Positions 8,326 to 16,944 of a DNA stretch of 64,000 bases are shown one piece after another; within the stretch, counting starts at the first letter, position 1; each line of letters starts with the position of its first letter. A program made the translations under genes and the position numbers. The notes under the pieces are model-generated. The model did not search any database and was not told the origin of the DNA. It saw only the letters and a program-made list of their open reading frames with translations. The stretch is from Arthrobacter_D sp015752045 (GTDB lineage: Bacteria > Actinomycetota > Actinomycetes > Actinomycetales > Micrococcaceae), in contig NZ_JADOUS010000001.1 in NCBI RefSeq assembly GCF_015752045.1, forward strand, positions 434,001 to 498,000, given 5' to 3'.

Positions 8326-9681
8326 ATGACGAGCGAGGGAATGCGGGCGCGGCCCGGCGGTGGCTCCGGTGACTCCGGTGACTCCGGTGGCTCCGGTGAC
8401 TCCGGCGACTCCCCTGACGCCGGTGGGGCACGGGCGACGTCGACCGTCCCCGCCACGGCGGCGGAGACGTCGCCGGACTCCCCGTGGCCGCTCCACCTGC
8501 TCTCGGAGAAGCTGAAGGCGCACATCGACAGGGCCCCTGCGGCGTGGGTCGAGGGGCAGGTCATCGAGCTCAACCGCCGTGCCAGCATGTGCTACATCAC
8601 CCTCCGGGACGTCGACACCGAGGTGTCGCTCTCCCTGTCGGTCTACGGCAGCGTCATGGATCGCGTGTCCTCCCCCCTGGACCGGGGTTCCCGTGTGGTG
8701 GCGCGCCTCAAGCCGGACTTCTGGGTCAAGACCGGGCGTCTGTCGATGCAGACCATCGACATCCGGCCGGTCGGGATCGGTGACCTCCTGGCCCGGATCG
8801 AACGACTGCGGCAGTCGCTGGCGGCGGAGGGCCTGTTCGCGCCGGCCCGCAAGAAGCGGTTGCCGCTGCTCCCCCACCGCATCGGACTCATCACCGGACG
8901 CGATTCGGACGCCATGAAGGACGTGATGCGGAACGCAGCGCTGCGGTGGCCCGCCGTCGAGTTCGACGTCAGGGAGGTCGCCGTCCAGGGCGTGAACAGC
9001 GTGGCGCAGGTGACCGGGGCCCTGGCGGCGCTCGACGCGGACCCGCACGTGGACGTGATCATCATCGCCCGGGGCGGCGGCGCCCTCGAGGATCTCCTGC
9101 CCTTCAGCGACGAGTCCCTGGTCAGGGCCGTCGCCATGGCCACCACGCCCGTGGTCAGCGCCATCGGGCACGAAGCGGACCGGCCCCTGCTCGACGAGGT
9201 GGCGGACCTTCGGGCCTCCACGCCCACGGACGCCGCGAAGCGCGTGGTCCCCGACGTCACGGAGGAGCTCGGGCGGATCGGCCAGGCCCGTGCGGCACTC
9301 GAGCGGTCCATCCGCGTCCTCGTGCACCGCGAGGGCGAGAGCCTCGCGAACCTGCGCTCCCGCCCCTCCCTGGCACGGCCCGAGGGGATGATCGACGTCC
9401 GGCAGGCCGACGTCGAGCGCCTGCGGTCGCGCGCCCTGCGGTCCACCACGGCCGCAGTGGAACGCGACGCCGACGCGGTCCACCACCTCCGCGAGCGCGT
9501 GCGCTCCCTTTCGCCCCAGAACACCCTCGACCGTGGGTACGCCGTCGTGCAGCGCCCGGACGGGCACGTGGTGAGGACCCCCGACGACGTGGAGCGCGGC
9601 GATGCCGTGCGGATCCGCGTCGCCGGCGGGCTGCTCGGCGCCGCCATCGGTGACCTGCCGGCGCCGCCGGAAGCGTCGTGA
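8326..9681 (+). CDS. xseA: Exodeoxyribonuclease VII large subunit
   Basis: A 451-residue catalytic subunit of exonuclease VII, which degrades single-stranded DNA. The N-terminal OB fold begins near residue 55 (VEGQVIELN..CYITLRD). The nuclease core has HRIGLITGRDSDAMKDV, the IIIARGGGALEDLLPF signature and SAIGHEADRPLLDEVADLRASTPTDAA. The C-terminal coiled coil and the NTLDRGYAVV end are intact. The first 50 residues are an unusual Gly-Ser-Asp repeat and linker. ATG 8326 is preceded by GAGGACAGGA; ATG 8341 is an alternative. xseB follows after a hairpin. Confidence 0.96.
   Translation: MTSEGMRARPGGGSGDSGDSGGSGDSGDSPDAGGARATSTVPATAAETSPDSPWPLHLLSEKLKAHIDRAPAAWVEGQVIELNRRASMCYITLRDVDTEVSLSLSVYGSVMDRVSSPLDRGSRVVARLKPDFWVKTGRLSMQTIDIRPVGIGDLLARIERLRQSLAAEGLFAPARKKRLPLLPHRIGLITGRDSDAMKDVMRNAALRWPAVEFDVREVAVQGVNSVAQVTGALAALDADPHVDVIIIARGGGALEDLLPFSDESLVRAVAMATTPVVSAIGHEADRPLLDEVADLRASTPTDAAKRVVPDVTEELGRIGQARAALERSIRVLVHREGESLANLRSRPSLARPEGMIDVRQADVERLRSRALRSTTAAVERDADAVHHLRERVRSLSPQNTLDRGYAVVQRPDGHVVRTPDDVERGDAVRIRVAGGLLGAAIGDLPAPPEAS
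8359..8412 (+). repeat. Six tandem 9-nt units within xseA
   Basis: Six consecutive 9-base units close to GGTGACTCC encode a Gly-Asp/Gly-Ser run at the N-terminus of XseA, 11 codons after the start. Units differ only by single bases. Copy-number change would be in frame and would alter only the disordered N-terminal tail. Confidence 0.85.
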
Positions 9682-9709
9682 CGCGGCGTGCAGGACGGCG
9701 CACGCCGCG
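9682..9709 (+). terminator. Hairpin directly after the xseA stop
   Basis: Arms 9682-9691 and 9700-9709 are perfectly complementary (10 bp) with an 8-nt loop, starting one base after the xseA stop. No T tract follows. It may end or attenuate xseA transcription before xseB. Confidence 0.5.
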
Positions 9710-9806
9710 GTCCTGACCGCACGCGCCGAGCCGGACCACCCCCAGACAATCCCCTGATACACACCGAGGCCCGGACACGGGCCATCCAGCAGACGAGGAC
9801 CATGCC

Positions 9807-10043
9807 ATGTCGGACAACCAGCAGCCGGACCCCAGCCCCGCCACAGTGGACACGCTGTCCTACGAACAGGCCCGGGAGGAGCTCGTCGCCGTCGTCTCCC
9901 GGCTGGAGGCCGGGGGCGTGAGTCTCGAGGAGTCCCTCGCGCTCTGGGAACGCGGCGAGGCCCTGGCCGACCGCTGCGAGGCGTGGCTCGAGGGCGCCAA
10001 GGCCAGGCTGGCCGCGGCCCGGGACAAGGCCGAGGGCAAGTAG
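9807..10043 (+). CDS. xseB: Exodeoxyribonuclease VII small subunit
   Basis: A 78-residue helical partner of XseA. It has the family pattern SYEQAREELVAVVSRLEAGGVSLEESLALWERGEALADRCEAWL, with the paired helices that wrap the large subunit's coiled coil. Length is typical. ATG 9807 is used, with a GAGGACC-like site just upstream. It lies 125 bp downstream of xseA on the same strand, an unusually large gap for this pair. Confidence 0.95.
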   Translation: MSDNQQPDPSPATVDTLSYEQAREELVAVVSRLEAGGVSLEESLALWERGEALADRCEAWLEGAKARLAAARDKAEGK

Positions 10044-10097
10044 CGCCGGGATACCGCGCGGACAATCCGAGGGCGAGGACCCGTCGGGTCGAAGGAC

Positions 10098-10934
10098 TCA
10101 CCGGCCGTGTGGTGCCTCGGGATCGGTGGGTGCTTCCGCACGGCGCTCCTGGATCAGTTCCTTCGTGCGCACGAGCCGCAGCAGGGTGACAAGGACGAGT
10201 CCGCCCAGCATGTTGAACAGCAGGGTGTAGCCGAAGAAGCCGAGCCACTGGTCGTAGCCGATGTCCGCTCCGGAGTGGATGGCGGCGAAGATCAGGAGGG
10301 AATCGAGGATCGAGTGGAAGAGCTGCAGGCCCGCGAGCAGGAACCCGCCGATCATCGTCGCCACGATCTTCGCGACATCGTTCGACGTGCCCTGCTGCAT
10401 GCGGCTCATCAGGGTGATCGTGCTCCCGCCCAGGACGGCCAGGGCCACGGTCTGCAGGGAGAACGGCGCGTCGACGAAGTGGTGGGCGCTCCTGCTCACG
10501 GTCCCGGACCACTGGGGGAAGGCCTGCATGACGATCCAGACGAAGATCCACCCGCCGGCCAGGTTCGCAACGAGCGTGCCGCCCCACAGCTTCGCGAGCT
10601 GGGCGATGCTGCCCTCCTTGGCCACGACCGCGGCGACCGGCATCAGGAAATTCTCGGTGAACAGCTCGCTGTGCGCGAGGAGCAGCGCGACGAGCCCGAC
10701 GCCGAAAGCGAGCCCCGCAAGGAGCTCGTTCCCGGTCTCGTGCAGCACGGCGAGATACGCCATGATGCCGAGCCCGATCTCGAACCCGCCGAACAGCCCG
10801 GTGACGATGATGTTCCTCAGGGTCCGCTGGAGCCGATCGGCACCCTCGTCCACGGTCCTGTCGAACGACTCCTTGAGTTCGTCCTCGACCGGGGCGTCCG
10901 AATCGCCGAGTTCCCGCCTGCGTGCCTCGCTCAT
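10098..10934 (-). CDS. Formate/nitrite transporter (FNT) family membrane protein
   Basis: A 278-residue predicted channel of the FNT fold with six hydrophobic segments between about 40 and 260. The N-terminus is acidic and the segments HSELFTENFLMPV and GGTLVANLAGGW resemble the FNT/YfdC group. The C-terminus is charged and cytoplasmic-looking. ATG 10934 follows GGAAGGACAC. The transported anion is unknown. It lies upstream of nothing related and converges with xseB; the PPK2 gene is 68 bp upstream on the same strand. Confidence 0.85.
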   Translation of the reverse strand: MSEARRRELGDSDAPVEDELKESFDRTVDEGADRLQRTLRNIIVTGLFGGFEIGLGIMAYLAVLHETGNELLAGLAFGVGLVALLLAHSELFTENFLMPVAAVVAKEGSIAQLAKLWGGTLVANLAGGWIFVWIVMQAFPQWSGTVSRSAHHFVDAPFSLQTVALAVLGGSTITLMSRMQQGTSNDVAKIVATMIGGFLLAGLQLFHSILDSLLIFAAIHSGADIGYDQWLGFFGYTLLFNMLGGLVLVTLLRLVRTKELIQERRAEAPTDPEAPHGR

Positions 10935-11002
10935 GTGTCCTTCCGGGCTCCGTCGTTGGTCCTCACCTGCCCCCGCGCCGTCGGCCTCAGCGGGTCAGCA
11001 GG

Positions 11003-11857
11003 TCAGGACGAGTGCAGCCGCTGCTGCTCCGCTGCGACATCGAACGATGCCCGCGGCCAGCTCAGCTGCATGTCCTCCAGCGTCGCGGTGAGCAGGTGCT
11101 GCACGGCGAGCCTGGCGTACCACTTGCGGTCGGCGGGTACGACGTACCAGGGGGAATCCGCCGCGCTCGTCCGCTCGACGGCCACCTGGTAGGCGTCCTG
11201 GTACTGCTGCCAGAGCGCGCGGTCCTCGATGTCGTCGGGGCTGTACTTCCAGAACTTGTCCTTGCGGTCGAGGCGGTCGGCGAGCCGCGCCTTCTGCTCG
11301 TCCTCGCTGATGTGCAGCATCACCTTGACCACCCGGGTGCCTGCGCCCACCACCTGGTCCTCGAACTTCCGGATGGCCGCGTACCGCTTCTCCACCTCGG
11401 CCGCCGGCGACAGCGCACGCACGCGGTGGATCAGGACGTCCTCGTAGTGCGACCGGTCGAAGACCCCGATCATGCCCGGGGCCGGCAGCCGGCGGCGGAC
11501 GCGCCAGAGGAAGCTGTGCCGCTGTTCCTCCTCCGTCGGGGCCTTGAAGGCGTGGTGCTGGACCCCCTGCGGGTGCACCTGCCCGACGACGTGGCGGACG
11601 ACCCCGCCCTTGCCGGAGGTGTCCATCCCCTGCAGGATGAGCAGCACGGCGAGGTCGCTGCCGGCCCGGCTCTCGGCGAAGAGCTTCTCCTGCAGCGACG
11701 CGAGTGCGTCCGCTCCCGCGGCGAGGGCCTCGGCGCCCTGCTTCTTCCCGCCGTCGAAGCCGGGCGTGGAGCGGGGGTCGACGGCCGCGAGCGAGAAGTC
11801 CGGTCCCGCCAGCAGGAGCCGGCGCGTCTCAGCGGTGGTGTCGGTTCCTGACGGCAT
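11003..11857 (-). CDS. PPK2-family polyphosphate:nucleotide phosphotransferase
   Basis: A 284-residue enzyme that transfers phosphate between polyphosphate and nucleotides. The Walker A loop is GMDTSGKGG (77-85) and the Walker B/lid region is GVFDRSHYEDVL (131-142), followed by RKFEDQVV and the KARLADRLDRKDKFWKY lid typical of the PPK2-related group. Length and motif spacing fit single-domain PPK2 enzymes that phosphorylate AMP or ADP; which nucleotide cannot be told. ATG 11857 is used. It lies 30 bp downstream of the aminotransferase gene and may share its transcript. Confidence 0.93.
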   Translation of the reverse strand: MPSGTDTTAETRRLLLAGPDFSLAAVDPRSTPGFDGGKKQGAEALAAGADALASLQEKLFAESRAGSDLAVLLILQGMDTSGKGGVVRHVVGQVHPQGVQHHAFKAPTEEEQRHSFLWRVRRRLPAPGMIGVFDRSHYEDVLIHRVRALSPAAEVEKRYAAIRKFEDQVVGAGTRVVKVMLHISEDEQKARLADRLDRKDKFWKYSPDDIEDRALWQQYQDAYQVAVERTSAADSPWYVVPADRKWYARLAVQHLLTATLEDMQLSWPRASFDVAAEQQRLHSS

Positions 11858-11886
11858 GGGGCCTCCTGCGGGTCGGGCGGAACTGC

Positions 11887-13104
11887 TCAGGGCTTGTAGG
11901 TGGACAGGAAGTCCGCGAGGCGCCCGACGGCGTCCTCGATCACCTCGACGCTCGGCAGCGTCACCATGCGGAAGTGGTCGGTGTTGACCCAGTTGAAGGC
12001 GCTGCCGTGCGAGATGAGGATCTTCTGCTGCTTGAGGAGGTCCAGGGCGAACTGCTCGTCATCCTTGATCGGGTAGACCTCCGGGTCGAGCTTGGGGAAG
12101 AGGTACAGGGCGCCCTGCGCCAGTTCGCAGCTGACGCCGGGAATCGCATTGAGCATCTGCGCGGCCTTGTCACGCTGCTGACGCAGGCGACCCCCGGGCA
12201 GGATGAGGTCGTTGATGCTCTGGTGGCCGCCGAGCGCGGTCTGGATGGCGTGCTGGGCCGGGACGTTCGCGCACAGGCGCATGTTGGCGAGGAGGTTGAT
12301 GCCCTCGATGTAGTCGGCGGCGTCGCGCTTGGGCCCGGAGATGGCCATCCAGCCGCTGCGGAAACCGGCGATGCGGTACGCCTTCGAGAGTCCGCTGAAG
12401 GTCAGGCAGAGGACGTCGTCGCCCGTGACGGACGCGGCGTTGATGTGCACGGCGTCGTCGTAGAGGATCTTCTCGTAGATCTCGTCCGCGAACACGATGA
12501 GTTCGTGCTCTCGTGCCAGCCGCACGATCCCCTCGAGGATGCTCCGGGGGTACACCGCCCCGGTCGGGTTGTTCGGGTTGATGAGGACGATGCCCTTGGT
12601 GTTGGGCGTGATCTTGGACGCGATGTCCTCGAGGTCGGGCCACCAGTGGTTGTCCTCGTCGCAGAGGTAGTGGACGGGGGTGCCGCTGGCGAGGGCCACG
12701 GACGCGGTCCAGAGGGGGTAGTCCGGCGTGGGGATCAGGATCTCGTCGCCCGCGTTCAGCAGGGCCTGCATGGACAGCGTGATGAGTTCGCTGACGCCGT
12801 TGCCGAGGTACACGTCGTCGACGTGGATCGAGTTGATGCCGCGGCTCTGGTAGTACTGCACGACGGCCGTGCGCGCCGAGAAGATGCCGCGGGAGTCGCT
12901 GTAGCCCTGCGCCTCGGGAAGATTGCGGATCATGTCCACGAGGATGGCGTCGGGCGCCTCGAAACCGAACGGCGCGGGGTTGCCGATGTTGAGCTTCAGG
13001 ATGCGGTGCCCCTGGGCCTCCATGGTCATGGCGTGCTCGAGCAGCGGCCCCCTGATGTCGTAGAGGACGTTCTGGAGTTTGCCGGACTGCTTGTACGTGG
13101 CCAT
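11887..13104 (-). CDS. PLP-dependent aminotransferase, AlaT/AlaA-like
   Basis: A 405-residue fold-type I class I aminotransferase. The PLP-binding pattern is complete: NPNNPTG (176-182), FADEIY with Asp207, and SGLSKAYRIAGFRSGW with the Schiff-base Lys241. The whole protein, including the N-terminal KLQNVLYDIRGP and LNIGNPAPFGF, matches the glutamate-pyruvate transaminase AlaA/AlaT group, so it likely makes alanine from pyruvate and glutamate. ATG 13104 gives the family length. It lies downstream of the osmoprotectant operon, separated by a hairpin. Confidence 0.92.
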   Translation of the reverse strand: MATYKQSGKLQNVLYDIRGPLLEHAMTMEAQGHRILKLNIGNPAPFGFEAPDAILVDMIRNLPEAQGYSDSRGIFSARTAVVQYYQSRGINSIHVDDVYLGNGVSELITLSMQALLNAGDEILIPTPDYPLWTASVALASGTPVHYLCDEDNHWWPDLEDIASKITPNTKGIVLINPNNPTGAVYPRSILEGIVRLAREHELIVFADEIYEKILYDDAVHINAASVTGDDVLCLTFSGLSKAYRIAGFRSGWMAISGPKRDAADYIEGINLLANMRLCANVPAQHAIQTALGGHQSINDLILPGGRLRQQRDKAAQMLNAIPGVSCELAQGALYLFPKLDPEVYPIKDDEQFALDLLKQQKILISHGSAFNWVNTDHFRMVTLPSVEVIEDAVGRLADFLSTYKP

Positions 13105-13121
13105 CTCTTCAGGATGCCACA

Positions 13122-13169
13122 GCAGGGGCCCACTGCGCGGCTTAGCAATGCCGTACAGCGGGCCCCTGC
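13122..13169 (-). terminator. GC-rich hairpin between the osmoprotectant operon and the aminotransferase gene
   Basis: Arms 13122-13131 and 13160-13169 are perfect 10-bp complements with a 28-nt loop. It lies after the last gene of the operon (stop at 13195) and just before ATG 13104. It could terminate the operon or fold in the leader of the next gene. Confidence 0.45.
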
Positions 13170-13194
13170 CGGGATGGAACGGCCTGCCGGAGGA

Positions 13195-14163
13195 CTAGCC
13201 GGCGAGGCCCTTCTCGGCGAGCCAGTCGGCCGCCGCGTCCGCGGGGTTCCGCTTCTCGTCGCCGCTGACCTCGCGGTTCAGGGACAGCAGGTCATCCGTG
13301 GTCAGCTGGGCCGACACCTCGTTGAGGACGTTCTGCGCCTCCTCGTTCACCGTGTCGGTGTTGATGAGCGGAAGGACCTGCTGCGCGATGAAGTTGTTCT
13401 CCGGGTCCTCGAGGACCACGAGATCGTTGTCGTCGATCGACGGCGTCGTCGTGTAGATGTCCGCCGCCTGCACGTCGTCGTTCAGGAGGGCCTGCAGGGT
13501 GATGTCCCCACCGCCGTCGTTGATGGCCTCGAACCCGCCGGGCTCGCAGTCGTACTTCGCCTTGAGGCCGGGCAGGCCGTAGGCGCGCTCCTGGAACGTG
13601 CTGGGCGCGCCGATGACGATCTCACCGCACACCTTCGCGAGGTCCTCGATCGAGCTGAGGCTGTACTTCTCGGCGGTCGCCGCGGTCACCACGAGGGCGT
13701 CCTTGCTCTCCGCCTCCGAGGGTTCCAGCACCGAGAGGTTCACGTCGGGCGACTTCGCGGACAGGGCGTCCGGGAGGGCGGCGAAGATGTCCTCGGCGGA
13801 CTCGGCGGTCGCCTCCGGGTCGGCGAAGAGCAGCAGGTTGCCGCTGTAGTCCGGGATGATGTCGACCGACCCGTCCTCCAGTGCGGTGTAGTAGATCTCC
13901 CGCGAGCCGATGTTGAGCTTGGTCGTGGCCTCGACACCGGCGGCGTTGAGCGCTCCCGCGTAGATCTCGGCGACGATCTGGCTCTCGGGGAAGTCGGCCG
14001 AACCGACGACGACGGAGCCGCCGTCCGCAGCGGCCGTGTCCTGTGTCTCACCCTGGGGGTCGCTGTTGGCACCGCAGGCAGTCAACGCCAGCGCGGCCGT
14101 CAGGCCGCCAGCCAGTCCCATCAAAGCGCGCCGTCCGGCGCGTTGTGCTGACAGGTTCTTCAT
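13195..14163 (-). CDS. Osmoprotectant ABC transporter substrate-binding lipoprotein
   Basis: A 322-residue lipoprotein (signal 1-29, lipobox LTAC with Cys30) that would capture glycine betaine, choline or a similar quaternary amine. The mature part fits the OpuAC/QAT fold: VVVGSADFPESQIVAEIYAGAL, IIPDYSGNLLLF and a C-terminal NREVSGDEKRNPADAAADWL. It is the last gene of a four-gene operon; its ATG overlaps the upstream permease stop in an ATGA. The exact ligand cannot be assigned from sequence. Confidence 0.92.
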   Translation of the reverse strand: MKNLSAQRAGRRALMGLAGGLTAALALTACGANSDPQGETQDTAAADGGSVVVGSADFPESQIVAEIYAGALNAAGVEATTKLNIGSREIYYTALEDGSVDIIPDYSGNLLLFADPEATAESAEDIFAALPDALSAKSPDVNLSVLEPSEAESKDALVVTAATAEKYSLSSIEDLAKVCGEIVIGAPSTFQERAYGLPGLKAKYDCEPGGFEAINDGGGDITLQALLNDDVQAADIYTTTPSIDDNDLVVLEDPENNFIAQQVLPLINTDTVNEEAQNVLNEVSAQLTTDDLLSLNREVSGDEKRNPADAAADWLAEKGLAG

Positions 14164-14906
14164 GTTGTTCCTCCTTGTGCACTGGCGACGGCCTTCTGCC
14201 GGCCAGATCCTTGAGCCCTCACCCGATCCGAGGTCCGGAGTCCGGGTGAGATGACGATTCTCTGCAGCAGTCCCATGAGCAGATCGACGGCGATCGCCAG
14301 GACCGTGATGACCACGGCGCCGCCGAAGAGACGCCCGTAGTCGGCGAGCTGTGTCCCCTCGACGAGGTAGACCCCGAGCCCGCCGAGGTTGATGAAGGCG
14401 ACGACGGCGACGGTCGCGATGACCTGCAGCAGGGCCGCGCGCACTCCCCCGAGGATCACCGGGAGCCCGTTGGGCACCTCGACCCGCAGCAGGATCTGCC
14501 GTTCCCCCATGCCCATGCTCCGCGCGGCGTCCACCACCGTGCGGTCCACCGAGGAGATCCCGGCGTAGATGCCGCTGAGCAGGGGCGGTACGGCGAGCAG
14601 CACGAGCGCCCAGATGGGCGGCATGAGGCCGAGGCCGGCGAGCAGGACGAACAGGAAGACCAGGCCGAGCGTCGGCAGGGCGCGGAGGATGCCCACGCCC
14701 GAGACGATCACGATGCGTCCGCGCCCGGTATGGCCCACGTAGAGGCCGATCGGGACGGCGATCACGAGGGCGATGAGCATCGTCAGGCTGGTGTAGCCGA
14801 GGTGCTCGACGACGCGCACCGGGATGCCGCGCTCACCCTCCCAGTTGGCGGGCGCGGTCAGCCACTCCCACATCTGCACGAAGAGGTTGTCACTCGTGTA
14901 GTCCAT
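14160..14906 (-). CDS. Osmoprotectant ABC transporter permease (second)
   Basis: A 248-residue membrane subunit with about five to six hydrophobic segments and the EAA-type loop VDAARSMGMGERQILLRVEVPNGLP, characteristic of the OpuCB/OpuCD permease family. ATG 14906 overlaps the stop of the other permease by one base (TGATG). It pairs with that permease to form the membrane channel for the binding protein and ATPase of this operon. The C-terminal 25 residues are basic and not conserved. Confidence 0.93.
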   Translation of the reverse strand: MDYTSDNLFVQMWEWLTAPANWEGERGIPVRVVEHLGYTSLTMLIALVIAVPIGLYVGHTGRGRIVIVSGVGILRALPTLGLVFLFVLLAGLGLMPPIWALVLLAVPPLLSGIYAGISSVDRTVVDAARSMGMGERQILLRVEVPNGLPVILGGVRAALLQVIATVAVVAFINLGGLGVYLVEGTQLADYGRLFGGAVVITVLAIAVDLLMGLLQRIVISPGLRTSDRVRAQGSGRQKAVASAQGGTT

Positions 14907-15601
14907 CAGGCACCCGCAACTTTCGCCTCGAGGGCCACGATCTCCGCGTCCGGTGCACCGCCGGCCGAGACCTTCCGCGTCCACGGCGTCAGGAGCCGCT
15001 CCGCGAGCACGAGCAGGAGGTCCATCACCAGCGCGAGCAGCAGGATGATGATGATCCCGACGGCGATCTCGGTCGGGAAGGACCGGAACAGGCCGTCCGT
15101 GAACAGCGTCCCGAGGCTCGGCACGCCGATCAGCGCGCCGACGCTGACGAGCGAGATGTTGGTGACGGAGACGACGCGCAGCCCGGCGAAGAGCACGGGC
15201 AGCGAGAGCGGGAGGTCCACGGTCAGGAACCGGCGGACAGGCGTGTAGCCCACGGCGACGGCTGCCTGCCGGACGCCGTCGTCGATCGAGTTCAGCGCGT
15301 CGAGCGTGGACCGCACGAGCAGCGAGAAGGCGTAGATCGCGAGGGCCACGATGACGTTGACCGGGTCGATGACCCGGGTGCCCAGCACCACGGGCAGGAA
15401 CACGAACATCGCCAGGGACGGGATCGTGTAGAGGATCGAGGACCCGGTGAGCAGGATCGATCCGACGACGGGGTTGAGCCGTGCGAGCTGCGCGAACGGC
15501 ACCGCGGCGAGCAGCCCGAGGAGCAGTGGCACGATGGCCTGGAAGAGGTGCAGGCGCGTGTGCAGCCAGACGAAGTCGAGGTTTGCGAGGAACCAGTCCA
15601 T
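14906..15601 (-). CDS. Osmoprotectant ABC transporter permease (first)
   Basis: A 231-residue permease with five to six hydrophobic segments starting at about residue 20. The EAA-like loop VRQAAVAVGYTPVRRFLTVDLPLSLP is visible near the middle. ATG 15601 is two bases after the ATPase stop, so translation is coupled. The first residues MDWFLANLDFVWLHTRLHL match the usual OpuC permease N-terminus and support the start choice over the long upstream open frame. Confidence 0.93.
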   Translation of the reverse strand: MDWFLANLDFVWLHTRLHLFQAIVPLLLGLLAAVPFAQLARLNPVVGSILLTGSSILYTIPSLAMFVFLPVVLGTRVIDPVNVIVALAIYAFSLLVRSTLDALNSIDDGVRQAAVAVGYTPVRRFLTVDLPLSLPVLFAGLRVVSVTNISLVSVGALIGVPSLGTLFTDGLFRSFPTEIAVGIIIILLLALVMDLLLVLAERLLTPWTRKVSAGGAPDAEIVALEAKVAGA

Positions 15602-15603
15602 GG

Positions 15604-16755
15604 CTAGACCGCCGTGTTGTGGTCGGCGCGGCCCCGGTCGAGCCGGGCGGCCTCGATGAGCTCGAAGACCTCGGCCGCATGGACGACGCCGACCGCACGG
15701 CCGTCGTCGTCGACCGTCACGCCCAGGCCCGACGGCGACGAGAGCGCGGCGTCGAGCGCCCGCCGCAGGGTGTCGCCGCGCGTGTAGAGGGATCCCCCGG
15801 GGACGGCGTCGGCCTGCCGGGCGATGCTGTCGCGGGTGGCCTGCGGCACCCACCCGTGCGGGCGTCCGTCGGCGTCGACCAGCAGCGTCCACGGCGAGCG
15901 CACCGACACGGTCGGATCGGCGAGCTGATCGGCCTCGATGGTCTCCACAGGATGGACGGTGACGCCCGCGCCAGGCTGGAAGGAGAGGTGGCGGAAGCCG
16001 CGGTCGCGCCCTACGAACCCGGCCACGAAGTCGTCGACGGGGGCGCGGAGGATCTCCTCGGGGGCTGCGTACTGCGCGAGGCGTCCGCCGACGGCGAAGA
16101 CGGCCACCTTGTCGCCGAGGACGGTCGCCTCGTCGATGTCGTGGGTGACGAAGACGATGGTCTTGGCGAGGTCCCGCTGCAGGCGCAGCAGCTCCTCCTG
16201 CAGTTCGGCGCGGACCACGGGGTCGACGGCGCTGAAGGGCTCGTCCATGAGGAGGATGGGAGGATCGGCCGCGAGCGCCCGTGCGACGCCGACGCGCTGC
16301 TGCTGCCCGCCGGAGAGCTGCCCGGGGTACCGCCCGCCCAGCTCGGGCGCGAGGCCGACGACGGCGAGGAGCTCCTTCGCGCGTGCCCGGGCCTCGGCCT
16401 TCCGGACGCCGTTGAGGCGCGGGACCGTCGCGATGTTGTCGAGCACGGACCGGTGCGGCAGGAGGCCCGAGGACTGCATGACGTACCCCATGGAGCGCCG
16501 CAGCTCGGAGGCCTTCTGCTGGGAGACGTCCTGGCCGTCCACCAGGATCAGGCCCGACGTCGGCTCGACCATGCGGTTGATCATGCGCAGGGAGGTCGTC
16601 TTGCCGCAGCCCGAGGGTCCGACGAAGACGGTGATCTTCCCGCGCTCGATGTCCATGGTGAGGTCGTCCACCGCGGGGCGGCCGCCGTCGTACGTCTTGG
16701 TGACGCCGCGGAATTCGATCTGGTGCCGGGTGCCGGCCTGCTCGGGGGGTGTCAT
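15604..16755 (-). CDS. Osmoprotectant ABC transporter ATP-binding protein with CBS domain
   Basis: A 383-residue ATPase that powers the transporter. Walker A is GPSGCGKTT, the signature is LSGGQQQRV, Walker B is ILLMDEPFSAVD, and the His switch is in FVTHDID. Residues about 260-370 hold CBS-type sequence (GVTVDDDGRAVGVVHAAEVF), as in OpuA/OpuCA proteins, where CBS domains sense ionic strength. The start is ATG 16755 (MTPPEQAG) after AAAGG. It is the first gene of an operon running to 13195. Confidence 0.94.
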   Translation of the reverse strand: MTPPEQAGTRHQIEFRGVTKTYDGGRPAVDDLTMDIERGKITVFVGPSGCGKTTSLRMINRMVEPTSGLILVDGQDVSQQKASELRRSMGYVMQSSGLLPHRSVLDNIATVPRLNGVRKAEARARAKELLAVVGLAPELGGRYPGQLSGGQQQRVGVARALAADPPILLMDEPFSAVDPVVRAELQEELLRLQRDLAKTIVFVTHDIDEATVLGDKVAVFAVGGRLAQYAAPEEILRAPVDDFVAGFVGRDRGFRHLSFQPGAGVTVHPVETIEADQLADPTVSVRSPWTLLVDADGRPHGWVPQATRDSIARQADAVPGGSLYTRGDTLRRALDAALSSPSGLGVTVDDDGRAVGVVHAAEVFELIEAARLDRGRADHNTAV

Positions 16756-16892
16756 GGCAGCTGTGCCTTTCGTGGCAGGAGCTTCTCGGCCGGGCTGCGC
16801 CCACGGACCGCACCCATGCGGTTCCTGCTTGCCGTCTGGTAGGTCGCTGCACAAGGCGCGCAGCGGGTCAGTTCAAGCTGTCGAAGGTTCTG

Positions 16893-16920
16893 AGTCTAAC
16901 CATGCCTTCGGAGCAGACAA
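16893..16920 (-). promoter_or_regulatory. Candidate promoter of the osmoprotectant operon
   Basis: On the minus strand TTGTCT (16920-16915) and TAGACT (16898-16893) are separated by 16 bp, close to a housekeeping sigma pattern. It lies about 140 bp upstream of the ATPase start and is the best match in this intergenic stretch. Confidence 0.4.
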
Positions 16921-16944
16921 CACCGCGGGTTGGTGATGCCTGCG

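Noticed and set aside
8182..10587. An 801-codon minus-strand frame opposite xseA and xseB
   Set aside because: xseA and xseB are unmistakable on the plus strand; the minus frame has no family signature.
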